Source: Armatimonadota bacterium (GTDB lineage Bacteria; Armatimonadota; UBA10988). From it: a stretch of DNA of 32,478 nucleotides. Below the pieces are notes generated by a model. The model did not search any database. It saw only the letters and a list, made by a program, of their open reading frames with translations, and was not told the origin of the DNA. Shown one piece after another: positions 26,141 to 32,478 of this stretch (the stretch's first letter is position 1; each line of letters begins with the position of its first letter). The translations under genes were made by a program, and so were the position numbers. Where the stretch lies: positions 1-32,478 of the forward strand of contig JACRKZ010000103.1 of NCBI GenBank assembly GCA_016235455.1. Reading direction: 5' to 3'.

Positions 26141-27520
26141 CTATCTCGGCCGCACCCACTTGATCAGCTGCGGATAGTCGCGCACCTCGACCGGATCGAT
26201 CACCAACTGCTCGCCCTCGACGGTCGCGTCGAGCGCTGTCGCCTCCACCCGACCCTTGTACTCGGGGTTTATCAGCTCGATCAACGCGCCCTGCGCGCGC
26301 GGCGCGGGCATGGCCATCAGATCGATGCCGACGGGCGCCTGCCAGCCGGCCGCGGGCACGCGCAGCACGGCGCGGTGGCGCGCGTGCATGTCGCTCGCGG
26401 GCTCGGTCGACCAGTAGAACACCAGCAGTTCGTCGAACCGCGCCTGCGCCCGGGCGTAGACCTGGACGCGCGCGCCCTGCTCACCCAGTCGGTCGGGCTC
26501 GGCCGGCACCAGCCGGACCGCCACCGTGTCATCGCGCCGGTACGACGAGTCGAGCACCGCGTGCAGGTTGCGCGCGGCGTGGTAGGCCGGCTTGCACTCC
26601 CAGTCGCGAGTGACCAGGTTGAAGCTGGCCTCGCTCTCGTAGAACGGGTCGGGGATGCCGCGGTAGAAACAGAACTGCGTGCGCGGATAGACGCCCAGGT
26701 GGAAGTCGAGCAGCGCGCGGCGCAGTTCGTACTTGGCGCCCACCACCCAGGAGATCGGCTGCTCGCCCAGGGCGTTGATCAGGTTGGGCGCGCCGTCCTC
26801 GGTGCTGGCCAGCGGCACATCATGCCCGGCGGCGCGGCGCAGCCGACCGCGCAGGTCGTCGATCTGCTTGTCGTAGCTGCCCCAGAGGCGCCACGGATGG
26901 AACTCCGAGGCGTGCTCGGGGATGTTCTCGCGCTGGTAGCCCTGGCGGTACGGGTGGAACGAGAAGACATCGATGTGGCGCGTCAGTCCGGCCGCGAGCG
27001 CGCGATCGATCCACGGGTAGGGCGTCGCCGCCAGACACTGCAGCATGGCCGTGGCCGGCCCGTGGATCACCGCCGTGGGCTGCTCGGCGCGCATGGCCGG
27101 AGCGAGTCGCGCCATCAGCCGCACGTAGGCCTCGGGGGTCATCTGCGGTGATTCGTTGCCCAGGTTCGGCTCGTTGCCAATCTGCCAGTGCCGGCAGTAG
27201 GGGCCCAACTGCCGTATCACCCGCCGCGTGTAGGCCTCGGCGCGCTCCAGATGCGCCAGGTCGGGGGCGTCGGGCGCGGTGTACTTGCCGCCGGGCAGCG
27301 GGTCGATGCGCACCAGCAGGTTGATGCCAGCCGCCTGGAGCCGCCGTGCATAGTCCAGCCAGCGCGCGGGCGGGCTGTCCCAGCGTGCGCAGAGCTCGGC
27401 GGTGGTCGCGGTGCCGAACGGGCCGCAGGCCACGTAGTCGACCACCCACTTGTAGCCGGCCGCGCTGATCAGCGCCACCATGCGCTCGATCTGCTCCGGT
27501 CCGGCCCCCTCGTTCAGCAC
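26141..27520 (-). CDS. Clan-A-like glycoside hydrolase (GH39/Asl1-like), N-terminus disrupted
   Basis: The open frame gives at least 459 residues of a TIM-barrel hydrolase. YKWVVDYVACGPF, INLLVRIDPLPGG and HWQIGNEPNLGNES form successive barrel strands; the Glu of GNEPN is the expected acid/base. PLASTEDGAPN later in the barrel offers the nucleophile Glu. A C-terminal beta domain begins near residue 320. Frame reading continues upstream of 27520 as AQIADSPFGTHTTVLNEG, a typical first barrel strand, but meets a stop near 27600 without a good start. A signal peptide with SD is present in another frame at 27641. A one-base indel, probably an extra G in the ccc run at 27559-27561 (plus strand), would join the two into a protein of about 500 residues. 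The GTG at 27520 is therefore only a formal start. Substrate is unknown. Confidence 0.82.
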   Translation of the reverse strand: MLNEGAGPEQIERMVALISAAGYKWVVDYVACGPFGTATTAELCARWDSPPARWLDYARRLQAAGINLLVRIDPLPGGKYTAPDAPDLAHLERAEAYTRRVIRQLGPYCRHWQIGNEPNLGNESPQMTPEAYVRLMARLAPAMRAEQPTAVIHGPATAMLQCLAATPYPWIDRALAAGLTRHIDVFSFHPYRQGYQRENIPEHASEFHPWRLWGSYDKQIDDLRGRLRRAAGHDVPLASTEDGAPNLINALGEQPISWVVGAKYELRRALLDFHLGVYPRTQFCFYRGIPDPFYESEASFNLVTRDWECKPAYHAARNLHAVLDSSYRRDDTVAVRLVPAEPDRLGEQGARVQVYARAQARFDELLVFYWSTEPASDMHARHRAVLRVPAAGWQAPVGIDLMAMPAPRAQGALIELINPEYKGRVEATALDATVEGEQLVIDPVEVRDYPQLIKWVRPR

Positions 27521-27641
27521 TGTGGTGTGTGTGCCGAACGGGCTGTCGGCGATTTGCGCCCTCGAAGCGCGGCACCGGCGGCGCGGCGCAGGCTGTCACA
27601 CCGAGCACCAGCACCAGGACCAGACCGCCACCAGGAGCCAT
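27521..27641 (-). other. Out-of-frame lipoprotein signal peptide belonging to the hydrolase gene
   Basis: From ATG 27641 the frame reads MAPGGGLVLVLVLGVTACAA and then PPVPRFEG before losing sense. VTAC is a good lipobox with the Cys near residue 18. GGAGG lies about nine bases upstream of the ATG. Removing one G from the GGG in GAGGGCG (minus strand, 27561-27559) makes the sequence run RFEAQIADSPFGTHTT into the hydrolase frame. Whether the shift is a sequencing error or a real mutation cannot be decided here. The n-region lacks basic residues; a GTG at 27701 would supply some. Confidence 0.7.
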
Positions 27642-27710
27642 GCCGCATGCCCTCCAGGCGCCAGCATGGCCGCTGGCCGGCCGGCCGTCAAGTGCCGGCA
27701 CGAGCCACCC

Positions 27711-27746
27711 AAAAACGCTGCCGCCGACCCGGGCGGGTCGGCGGCA
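27711..27746 (-). terminator. Rho-independent terminator of the ammonium transporter gene
   Basis: A thirteen-base stem (ctgccgccgaccc at 27718-27730, gggtcggcggcag at 27735-27747) closes a four-base loop. On the minus strand it is followed by CGTTTTTGGG, a five-T tract. It lies about 38 bases beyond the transporter stop and is the best terminator in the window. Confidence 0.85.
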
Positions 27747-27784
27747 GGCTTGTGTGTTACGGTTGGAGGACCGTTGCGTGGCAA

Positions 27785-29455
27785 TCAGAACAGGTCACGC
27801 GGTGCGGTCAGTGACAGGTCGTTGTAAGCGACCATGCCGACCTCGTGGATGTCCAGACCTTCCAGCTCCTGCTCGGGGGTGACCCGGATGCCCATGACCT
27901 TGTCCTGGATCTTGAAGAAGATGAAGGACAGGCCCCAGGCCCAGAGGACCACCGTGACCATGCCGATGAGCTGCGCCATCAGCTGGCTGGCATCACCGTA
28001 GAACAGGCCCTTGACGCCGCCGGCCACGCCATTCAGGCCGTCACCATACGTGCCGTCGGCGAAGAGGCCGACACACAGCATGCCGAACAGACCGTTCACG
28101 CCGTGCACGGCGATGGCGCCCACCGGGTCGTCGATCTTGAGCTTCTGGTCGATGAAGTACACGGCCCAGACCACCAGCACGCCAGCGATGGCGCCGATGA
28201 TGAAACCGTCGCGGGGGTTGACGAACCCGCTCGGCGCGGTGATGGCAACCAGACCGGCCAACATGCCGTTGATGGCCATGGAGGGATCCGGCTTGCCGTT
28301 CTTGATCCACGTGTACAGCGTCGCCGTGATGGAGCCACTGGCCGAGGCCAGCATGGTGACCACCGCGACGATGGCGATGCGCGTGTTGCCCGCGCCGGCC
28401 GCGCCCAGCGTGCTGCCGGGGTTGAAGCCGAACCAGCCCAGGGCCAGGATAAAGCAGCCCAGGAAGGCCATCGGGATGTGGTGGCCCGGGATGGCGTTGA
28501 TCGAGCCATCCTTGCCGTACTTGCCCAACCGCGGCCCGAGCACCATGGCGCCAGCCAGACCGCACAGACCACCGACCGCGTGCACCACGCCCGAACCGGC
28601 GAAGTCCACATAGCCGTGACCGAGGTGCAGCTTGCCGCCGAGCTGCGACAGCCAGCCGCCGCCCCAGGCCCAGTTGCCGAACAACGGATAGAGCACGCAC
28701 GCCATGAAGAACGCGTAGACGCAGAACGCCGAGAACTTCCAGCGCTCAGCCATGGCGCCCGTCGGGATGGTCACGGCTGTGTCCATGAAGACCATCTGGA
28801 ACAGGAACAGGCCCAGTACCGCCACGTCGTAGTGGCCACTCAGGAAGAACCCGCTGGTGCCCGCGATGTTCCAGCCACCGATAGACAGCGCCGGCGATGC
28901 CGCCAACGGCGCGGTGCCGCCCAGGTTGGCGATGGCGCCAGCGCTACCCATCTGCAACGCGTAGCCGCAGATCCAGTAGCCGGTCATGCCCAACGCGTAG
29001 ACCATGAAGTTCATCATCATGGTATGCGTGGCGTTCTTGGCACGACAGAATCCGGTCTCCACCAGAGCGAAGCCGGCTTGCATGAACATGACCAGGAAGC
29101 CGCAGACCAGCATCCAGACCAGGTTGATGGCCACGCGGTTGGAGCCCACGGTGTCGGCCAACTTGACCGCCAACGGCTCCTTGGCGCTGTCCGCCTTGTA
29201 GGCTTCGAAGCTCTTCTTCTTGGCCGCGAAGTCCTTGTCGTCAGGCTTGGGTTCCGACACCACAAAGGCCGTGCCGGATGCGTCCACAGCGTCTGCCGCG
29301 GTACCCGTCTTGGTGCCGCCGGGATCGGGGTCAGCCAAGACCGGCATCGCCAGCCCGACACACAAGAGCAACATCAGCAGGCCGGGGGCGACCCACGAGT
29401 GACGACCCGTGCGGATCGCCCCGGGTCGCGCGAACCTCGTCCACAACGTCCTCAT
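27785..29455 (-). CDS. amtB: Ammonium transporter (Amt/MEP/Rh family) with periplasmic N-terminal extension
   Basis: About 556 residues. ATG 29455 is chosen because GGAGG lies five bases upstream; longer in-frame starts reach 29524. A signal peptide (APGLLMLLLCVGLAMPVLA) is followed by about 60 hydrophilic residues rich in Lys and Asp, and then eleven membrane helices. Channel residues are retained: the twin histidines in FAGSGVVHAVGG and AVHGVNGLFG, the preceding Asp in YVDFAGSG, and the GHHIPMAFLGCFILALGWFGFN segment. The C-terminal tail LDIHEVGMVAYND differs from the usual EHGEAAY ending that contacts GlnK. It moves ammonium into the cell across the inner membrane. The extension makes it more than 100 residues longer than E. 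coli AmtB. No glnK or glnB gene is next to it, contrary to the common pairing. Confidence 0.97.
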   Translation of the reverse strand: MRTLWTRFARPGAIRTGRHSWVAPGLLMLLLCVGLAMPVLADPDPGGTKTGTAADAVDASGTAFVVSEPKPDDKDFAAKKKSFEAYKADSAKEPLAVKLADTVGSNRVAINLVWMLVCGFLVMFMQAGFALVETGFCRAKNATHTMMMNFMVYALGMTGYWICGYALQMGSAGAIANLGGTAPLAASPALSIGGWNIAGTSGFFLSGHYDVAVLGLFLFQMVFMDTAVTIPTGAMAERWKFSAFCVYAFFMACVLYPLFGNWAWGGGWLSQLGGKLHLGHGYVDFAGSGVVHAVGGLCGLAGAMVLGPRLGKYGKDGSINAIPGHHIPMAFLGCFILALGWFGFNPGSTLGAAGAGNTRIAIVAVVTMLASASGSITATLYTWIKNGKPDPSMAINGMLAGLVAITAPSGFVNPRDGFIIGAIAGVLVVWAVYFIDQKLKIDDPVGAIAVHGVNGLFGMLCVGLFADGTYGDGLNGVAGGVKGLFYGDASQLMAQLIGMVTVVLWAWGLSFIFFKIQDKVMGIRVTPEQELEGLDIHEVGMVAYNDLSLTAPRDLF

Positions 29456-29460
29456 CATCG

Positions 29461-29465
29461 CCTCC
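29461..29465 (-). promoter_or_regulatory. Ribosome binding site that decides the transporter start
   Basis: GGAGG on the minus strand lies two bases before ATG 29458 and five before ATG 29455. The spacing favours 29455, while no comparable site precedes ATG 29467 or GTG 29524. Confidence 0.55.
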
Positions 29466-29556
29466 ATTCTGCCGGCGGACACGGGCTCTCTCCCCGACAA
29501 CCCGTGTCCGGCGGCCTTGACCACGCGTACTATGCGCCCCGTCCATGTCGCCTCAA

Positions 29557-29636
29557 CATCGCATATGTAACCATTTCATTTCCTGGCATCCAATTCCATC
29601 GCATATGTAACCATTTCATTTCCTGGCATCCAATTC
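29557..29636. repeat. Perfect 40-bp tandem duplication in the amtB/GT-C divergent gap
   Basis: Two identical 40-base units lie at 29557-29596 and 29597-29636. Each starts catcgcatatgtaaccattt and ends tcctggcatccaattc. The unit is AT-rich compared with everything around it and contains a catatg palindrome. It lies 102 bases upstream of the transporter ATG and 109 upstream of the rightward gene. Its place suggests duplicated operator or promoter sites, perhaps for nitrogen control. No standard sigma-70 or sigma-54 promoter could be assigned with confidence. Confidence 0.9.
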
Positions 29637-29740
29637 GGGAATGTTTCAAGAGAATCGACGCGCGCGGTGGTCCGCGCCGCTGTCAGGCCCCTATCCGCCG
29701 ACTGGTCGGAGCGGCGGCGCCGGGCTCTTGCGCGCGCGAG

Positions 29741-29754
29741 TACAATGGTGCCCA
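29741..29754 (+). promoter_or_regulatory. Possible leaderless promoter of the GT-C gene
   Basis: TACAAT at 29741-29746 is a good -10 box and lies seven bases before the ATG at 29754, the geometry of leaderless transcripts. Neither ATG 29745 nor 29754 has a Shine-Dalgarno site, while most neighbouring genes do. No -35 is seen. Confidence 0.3.
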
Positions 29755-31088
29755 TGCGCCAGCGCCCGAACCAGCCACAACGCCGCGAGACCGCTCGTCG
29801 ATCCGCTCTGAATCAGGAGATTCGGGTCACCGAGGGACAAGCACTGGCACTGCTGTTGGTTCTTCACCTGCTGGCCGCCCTGGCCTACCGACACCTGGTC
29901 CCCCTCGGTCAGGGACCCGACGAGGGCAGTCATGTGCTGTTTGCGCAGTGCCTGGCCGGCGAAGCGCCCGCCGGGACGCTGTGGCGACTCGGCCTGCCCG
30001 TGTTACAAACAGGCTACGAAGATCCGAACTTCGAAGTGCATCAGCCCCCGCTTTATTACATCCTGGCACAGCCCTTCTACCGAGTCGGCGGCGCGGCGGG
30101 CATCGGTTGGTTGTCGCTGCTGGCGTCGCTAGCCACGGTCTGGCTGGTCTGGCGGGGCGCGCGTGAGTTGACGCGGCCGGACCTGGCCTTGGCGGCGGCG
30201 GCGGTGGTGGCGCTGTGGCCGATGCAGACCTTTCTGGCCGGGCGGGTGAACAACGATCTGCTGGCCAATGCACTGTGGGCGGCGCTGCTGTGGCGCTGGG
30301 CGCGCGGGCTGCGGCTGGGGCCGACGGCGCGCGAGGGCGTATGCTGCGGTCTGTTGCTTGGAGCGGCGTTGCTGACCAAGCAGACCAGCCTGGTCCTGGT
30401 GCCCACGGCGTTGGCCGCGGCGACGGTGATCGGTTGGCGCAGTGGCCAGTGGCGCGAGTCGGGGCGACAGGTGGCCGTGACGCTGCTCGTGGCGGCGCTG
30501 GTGGCGGGCTGGTGGTTCGCGCGCAACCACGTAGTGTATGGTGATCTCTTCGCCCAGGCGGCCTTCGACGAGCGCTTCCTGACCCGCCGCATGACACCCG
30601 CGGCGCTGGAGGCGCAGTTCGCCCGCCATCCCCAATGGCGCTACTGGCCGTATGTGCTGGGCTGGACACTGCGCAGCGGCGTCATCTATCTCGATATGGG
30701 CGCGAAGAACATCCTGCCCACTGGCGTTTATCCTCTACATGCGGCGCTGCTGCTGCTGGCCGGCGCAGGTGCCGGCTGGTCGCTGGTCTGTCGGGCGCGG
30801 CATGACCGGCGCGACGCGGGCCTGGCCTATGCCGGACTGGCCGCGTGTGGCGCGGTGGTGCTGACCCTGTTGTACGTGCAGTTCAACCAGAAGTACTTCC
30901 AGGCGCAAGGGCGCTACTTCTTCGGGTTGATGCCGGTGTGGGGTCTGCTGTTGGCCGGTGGCCTGAGCCGGCCTTTTCGCGTAGACTCTGTTCTGCGCCG
31001 CTACGGTGTGCTGATCGCCCCGTTGTGGCTCGGTTTGCTGAACTTGGCGCTGTTGACACGCTATGTACCTGGCCTCTATGAGCACTGA
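29745..31088 (+). CDS. GT-C-type membrane glycosyltransferase (DUF2142/ArnT-PMT-like)
   Basis: About 447 residues with a basic N-terminus and around ten membrane helices. The first periplasmic loop has LGQGPDEGSHVLFAQCL, the acidic DE motif of GT-C enzymes, then EDPNFEVHQPPLYYILAQPF, typical of DUF2142 and PMT-like proteins. Later segments RVNNDLLANALWAALLW and AALLTKQTSLVLVPTAL match the same group. Such enzymes move sugars from polyprenyl-phosphate donors to proteins, lipids or glycans on the outer face of the inner membrane. The start may be 29745 or 29754; the latter fits a leaderless message. The final eleven bases overlap the next gene, suggesting coupled translation. Acceptor and donor are unknown. 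Together with the GT2 gene it points to a surface glycan, though it is in a separate transcription unit. Confidence 0.88.
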   Translation: MVPMRQRPNQPQRRETARRSALNQEIRVTEGQALALLLVLHLLAALAYRHLVPLGQGPDEGSHVLFAQCLAGEAPAGTLWRLGLPVLQTGYEDPNFEVHQPPLYYILAQPFYRVGGAAGIGWLSLLASLATVWLVWRGARELTRPDLALAAAAVVALWPMQTFLAGRVNNDLLANALWAALLWRWARGLRLGPTAREGVCCGLLLGAALLTKQTSLVLVPTALAAATVIGWRSGQWRESGRQVAVTLLVAALVAGWWFARNHVVYGDLFAQAAFDERFLTRRMTPAALEAQFARHPQWRYWPYVLGWTLRSGVIYLDMGAKNILPTGVYPLHAALLLLAGAGAGWSLVCRARHDRRDAGLAYAGLAACGAVVLTLLYVQFNQKYFQAQGRYFFGLMPVWGLLLAGGLSRPFRVDSVLRRYGVLIAPLWLGLLNLALLTRYVPGLYEH

Positions 31089-32478
31089 TCGCGCATCCTG
31101 CCGCTGGACGCTGCTGGCCCTCCTGGCCTGCGGCTCGTTGCTGCTGGCCCAGCCGGGCGGCGGACCCACCGGCGGCGCGCCGGGCAAGCCCGGCGGGGGC
31201 CCGCCGGCCAAGACGGGCGACAAGCCCAAGCCGACGGAGGAGCCCGACACGGGCGACTACTTCGGCAATGCGCTGGGCGGGCTGTTTGGCGGCGCGCCCT
31301 GGACGCCGCTGACCATCGGCGGCGCCGGCGCGGGCCTGCGCGGGCCGCGCAGCATGTTCCAGCCAGGCCGTCGCGACCGCCGCTTCGAGGTCTCCGGCAA
31401 CGGTGAGCTGTCGCTGAACGTGGGCAGCGTGTCGGGCGCCGACGCCACGTTCAGCAACGACCAGTACAACCGCAACCAGACCATCAGCGAGCAGGCCAGC
31501 CTGCTGCTGAGCGGCCCCATCTGGAAGTGGGCCAACCTCAACGTGCATGCGCAGTTCGACCAGCGCAGTTTCGGCTTCAACGACACCAAGCCGGTGTGGC
31601 GGGTGTTCTGGGAGGACACGAACCACCGCGTCACGCTGGGCGACATCAGCCCGTCGCTGGGCCAGGGCAACACGTTTGTGCAGTTCAACCGGCGGCTCAA
31701 GGGCCTGATGGCCGAGGGCAAGCTGCCGGGCAACGTGGAGTACCTGCTGTTCGGCAGCTTCGTCCAGGGCAGCATCCGCACCGAGACCTTCGCCGGCAAC
31801 GGCACCGCGGGCCCCTACTTCCTGACCTACACGCCCATCGTCGACAGCTCGGCGGTGGTGCTGCTGGATGGCGTGGTGCAGCAGGCCGGCTACGGCGACA
31901 CCGGCGACTACACGCTCAACCCCTCGACCGGCGAACTGAACTTCAATGGCGCCGCGATCGTCACGCCGGCCAACCGCATCGAGGTGCGCTACGAGACGCT
32001 CTCGACCTCGGGTCCCAAGGATCTGCTGGTGGGCAGCCGCATCTCGGCCTCGCCGCTGAGCTGGATGCACCTGGGCGCGAGCTACATGAGCCAGATGGCC
32101 TCCTCGTCGGCGTCCACCGGGCCGGTGGAGCGTCGGGTCACCGACCAGATCACCGTGCCCACGCCGTCCACTGGCCCGTTCACGCTGCGGCCCAGGCCGA
32201 TTCTGCCGGCCAGCGAGTCGGTCACGGTGAACGGCCTGCTGCAGACGCGGGATGTGGACTACCAGATCAACTACACCACGGGTGAGCTGCAATTCTTCCA
32301 GTTGCTGCCTGAGGGCACCAACATCGTGGTGCGGTTCTCGGTCAAGGAGGTCATCGACCTGGGTTCGGGTAACCGCAGTCTGCTGGGCCTGGACACGACG
32401 GTCAACCTGGGCGACCGTCTGTCCCTGCAGATGGAGTTCGCCACCAGCTCGGGCACGCCAAGCACCACCTCCAACCCG
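31078..32478 (+). CDS. Outer-membrane or surface beta-protein, C-terminus beyond the window
   Basis: The frame is open to the window edge, giving at least 467 residues. ATG 31078 lies inside the end of the previous gene. A signal peptide (CRWTLLALLACGSLLLA, cleavage before QPGG) is followed by a Gly/Pro/Lys-rich linker (residues about 25-60) and then alternating strands of an outer-membrane barrel type (FEVSGNGELSLNVGSVSG, ANLNVHAQFDQRSFGF, WEDTNHRVTLGDISPSLGQG). Two related modules occur near residues 260-305 and 382-420: VVLLDGVVQQAGYGDTGDYT with GELNFNGA, and VTVNGLLQTRDVDYQINYTT with GELQFF. These look like beta-sandwich repeats inserted in the barrel sequence. I do not recognise a named family. 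The gene supports a diderm envelope. Function is unknown. Confidence 0.85.
   Translation, partial: MSTDRASCRWTLLALLACGSLLLAQPGGGPTGGAPGKPGGGPPAKTGDKPKPTEEPDTGDYFGNALGGLFGGAPWTPLTIGGAGAGLRGPRSMFQPGRRDRRFEVSGNGELSLNVGSVSGADATFSNDQYNRNQTISEQASLLLSGPIWKWANLNVHAQFDQRSFGFNDTKPVWRVFWEDTNHRVTLGDISPSLGQGNTFVQFNRRLKGLMAEGKLPGNVEYLLFGSFVQGSIRTETFAGNGTAGPYFLTYTPIVDSSAVVLLDGVVQQAGYGDTGDYTLNPSTGELNFNGAAIVTPANRIEVRYETLSTSGPKDLLVGSRISASPLSWMHLGASYMSQMASSSASTGPVERRVTDQITVPTPSTGPFTLRPRPILPASESVTVNGLLQTRDVDYQINYTTGELQFFQLLPEGTNIVVRFSVKEVIDLGSGNRSLLGLDTTVNLGDRLSLQMEFATSSGTPSTTSNP

Noticed and set aside
29557..29636. Sigma-54 promoter within the 40-bp repeat (tggcat and downstream)
   Set aside because: The tggca element is present, but the -12 ttgc element is missing at the required spacing in both copies.
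29557..29636. CRISPR array or mobile-element end
   Set aside because: There are only two directly abutting copies with no spacers, no terminal inverted repeats and no transposase or cas gene nearby.
27845..30166. A 773-residue plus-strand open frame across the transporter and the GT-C gene start
   Set aside because: It crosses two convincing genes and the tandem repeat, and its product has no domain.

Overview
The window is GC-rich, tightly packed bacterial chromosome. It reads as a diderm organism with exported pseudopilins, a probable outer-membrane protein and Shine-Dalgarno-led genes. No rRNA, tRNA, CRISPR array or insertion sequence was recognised. The style fits an environmental lineage such as Armatimonadota, Planctomycetota, Verrucomicrobiota or relatives: very large pseudopilins, a DUF1559-like pilin, DUF4832-like glycosidase-fold proteins, and an Amt transporter with a periplasmic extension. 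The phylum cannot be fixed from the sequence alone.

Region 1 (1-16466, minus strand) is one long cassette. In transcription order it has a small GspG/DUF1559-like pilin, a PilV/GspI-like pilin (589 aa), a second GspG-like pilin (303 aa), a PilW/GspJ-like pilin (718 aa), a PilX/GspK-like protein (924 aa), a secreted 1794-aa beta-propeller-type protein, and a second secreted protein that runs off the left edge. Several junctions overlap or are nearly contiguous. The order resembles the proteobacterial minor-pilin operon fimU-pilV-pilW-pilX-pilY1, but the head domains are far larger and the PilY1-position protein starts with a GATase-like domain. This is the most interesting part of the window.

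Region 2 (16561-18625) has a terminator-like hairpin, a soluble GAF-domain histidine kinase without an adjacent response regulator, and a divergent YbjN-like small protein.

Region 3 (18622-27746) holds two divergent DUF4832-like glycosidase-fold proteins. The rightward one leads a tight operon: TPR membrane protein, family 2 glycosyltransferase and (R)-citramalate synthase (cimA). A convergent clan-A-like glycoside hydrolase follows; its lipoprotein signal peptide is in a different frame from the catalytic domain, consistent with a one-base frameshift.

Region 4 (27785-32478) has an ammonium transporter on the minus strand with a strong terminator. Divergent from it are a GT-C-type membrane glycosyltransferase (DUF2142-like) and an overlapping, right-truncated outer-membrane or surface protein. 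The divergent intergenic region contains a perfect 40-bp tandem duplication that is AT-rich compared with its surroundings.

Taken together the window is dominated by cell-surface functions: pilus or secretion pseudopilins, surface glycan synthesis and turnover, and exported beta-rich proteins. Ammonium uptake and isoleucine-precursor synthesis are embedded among them.
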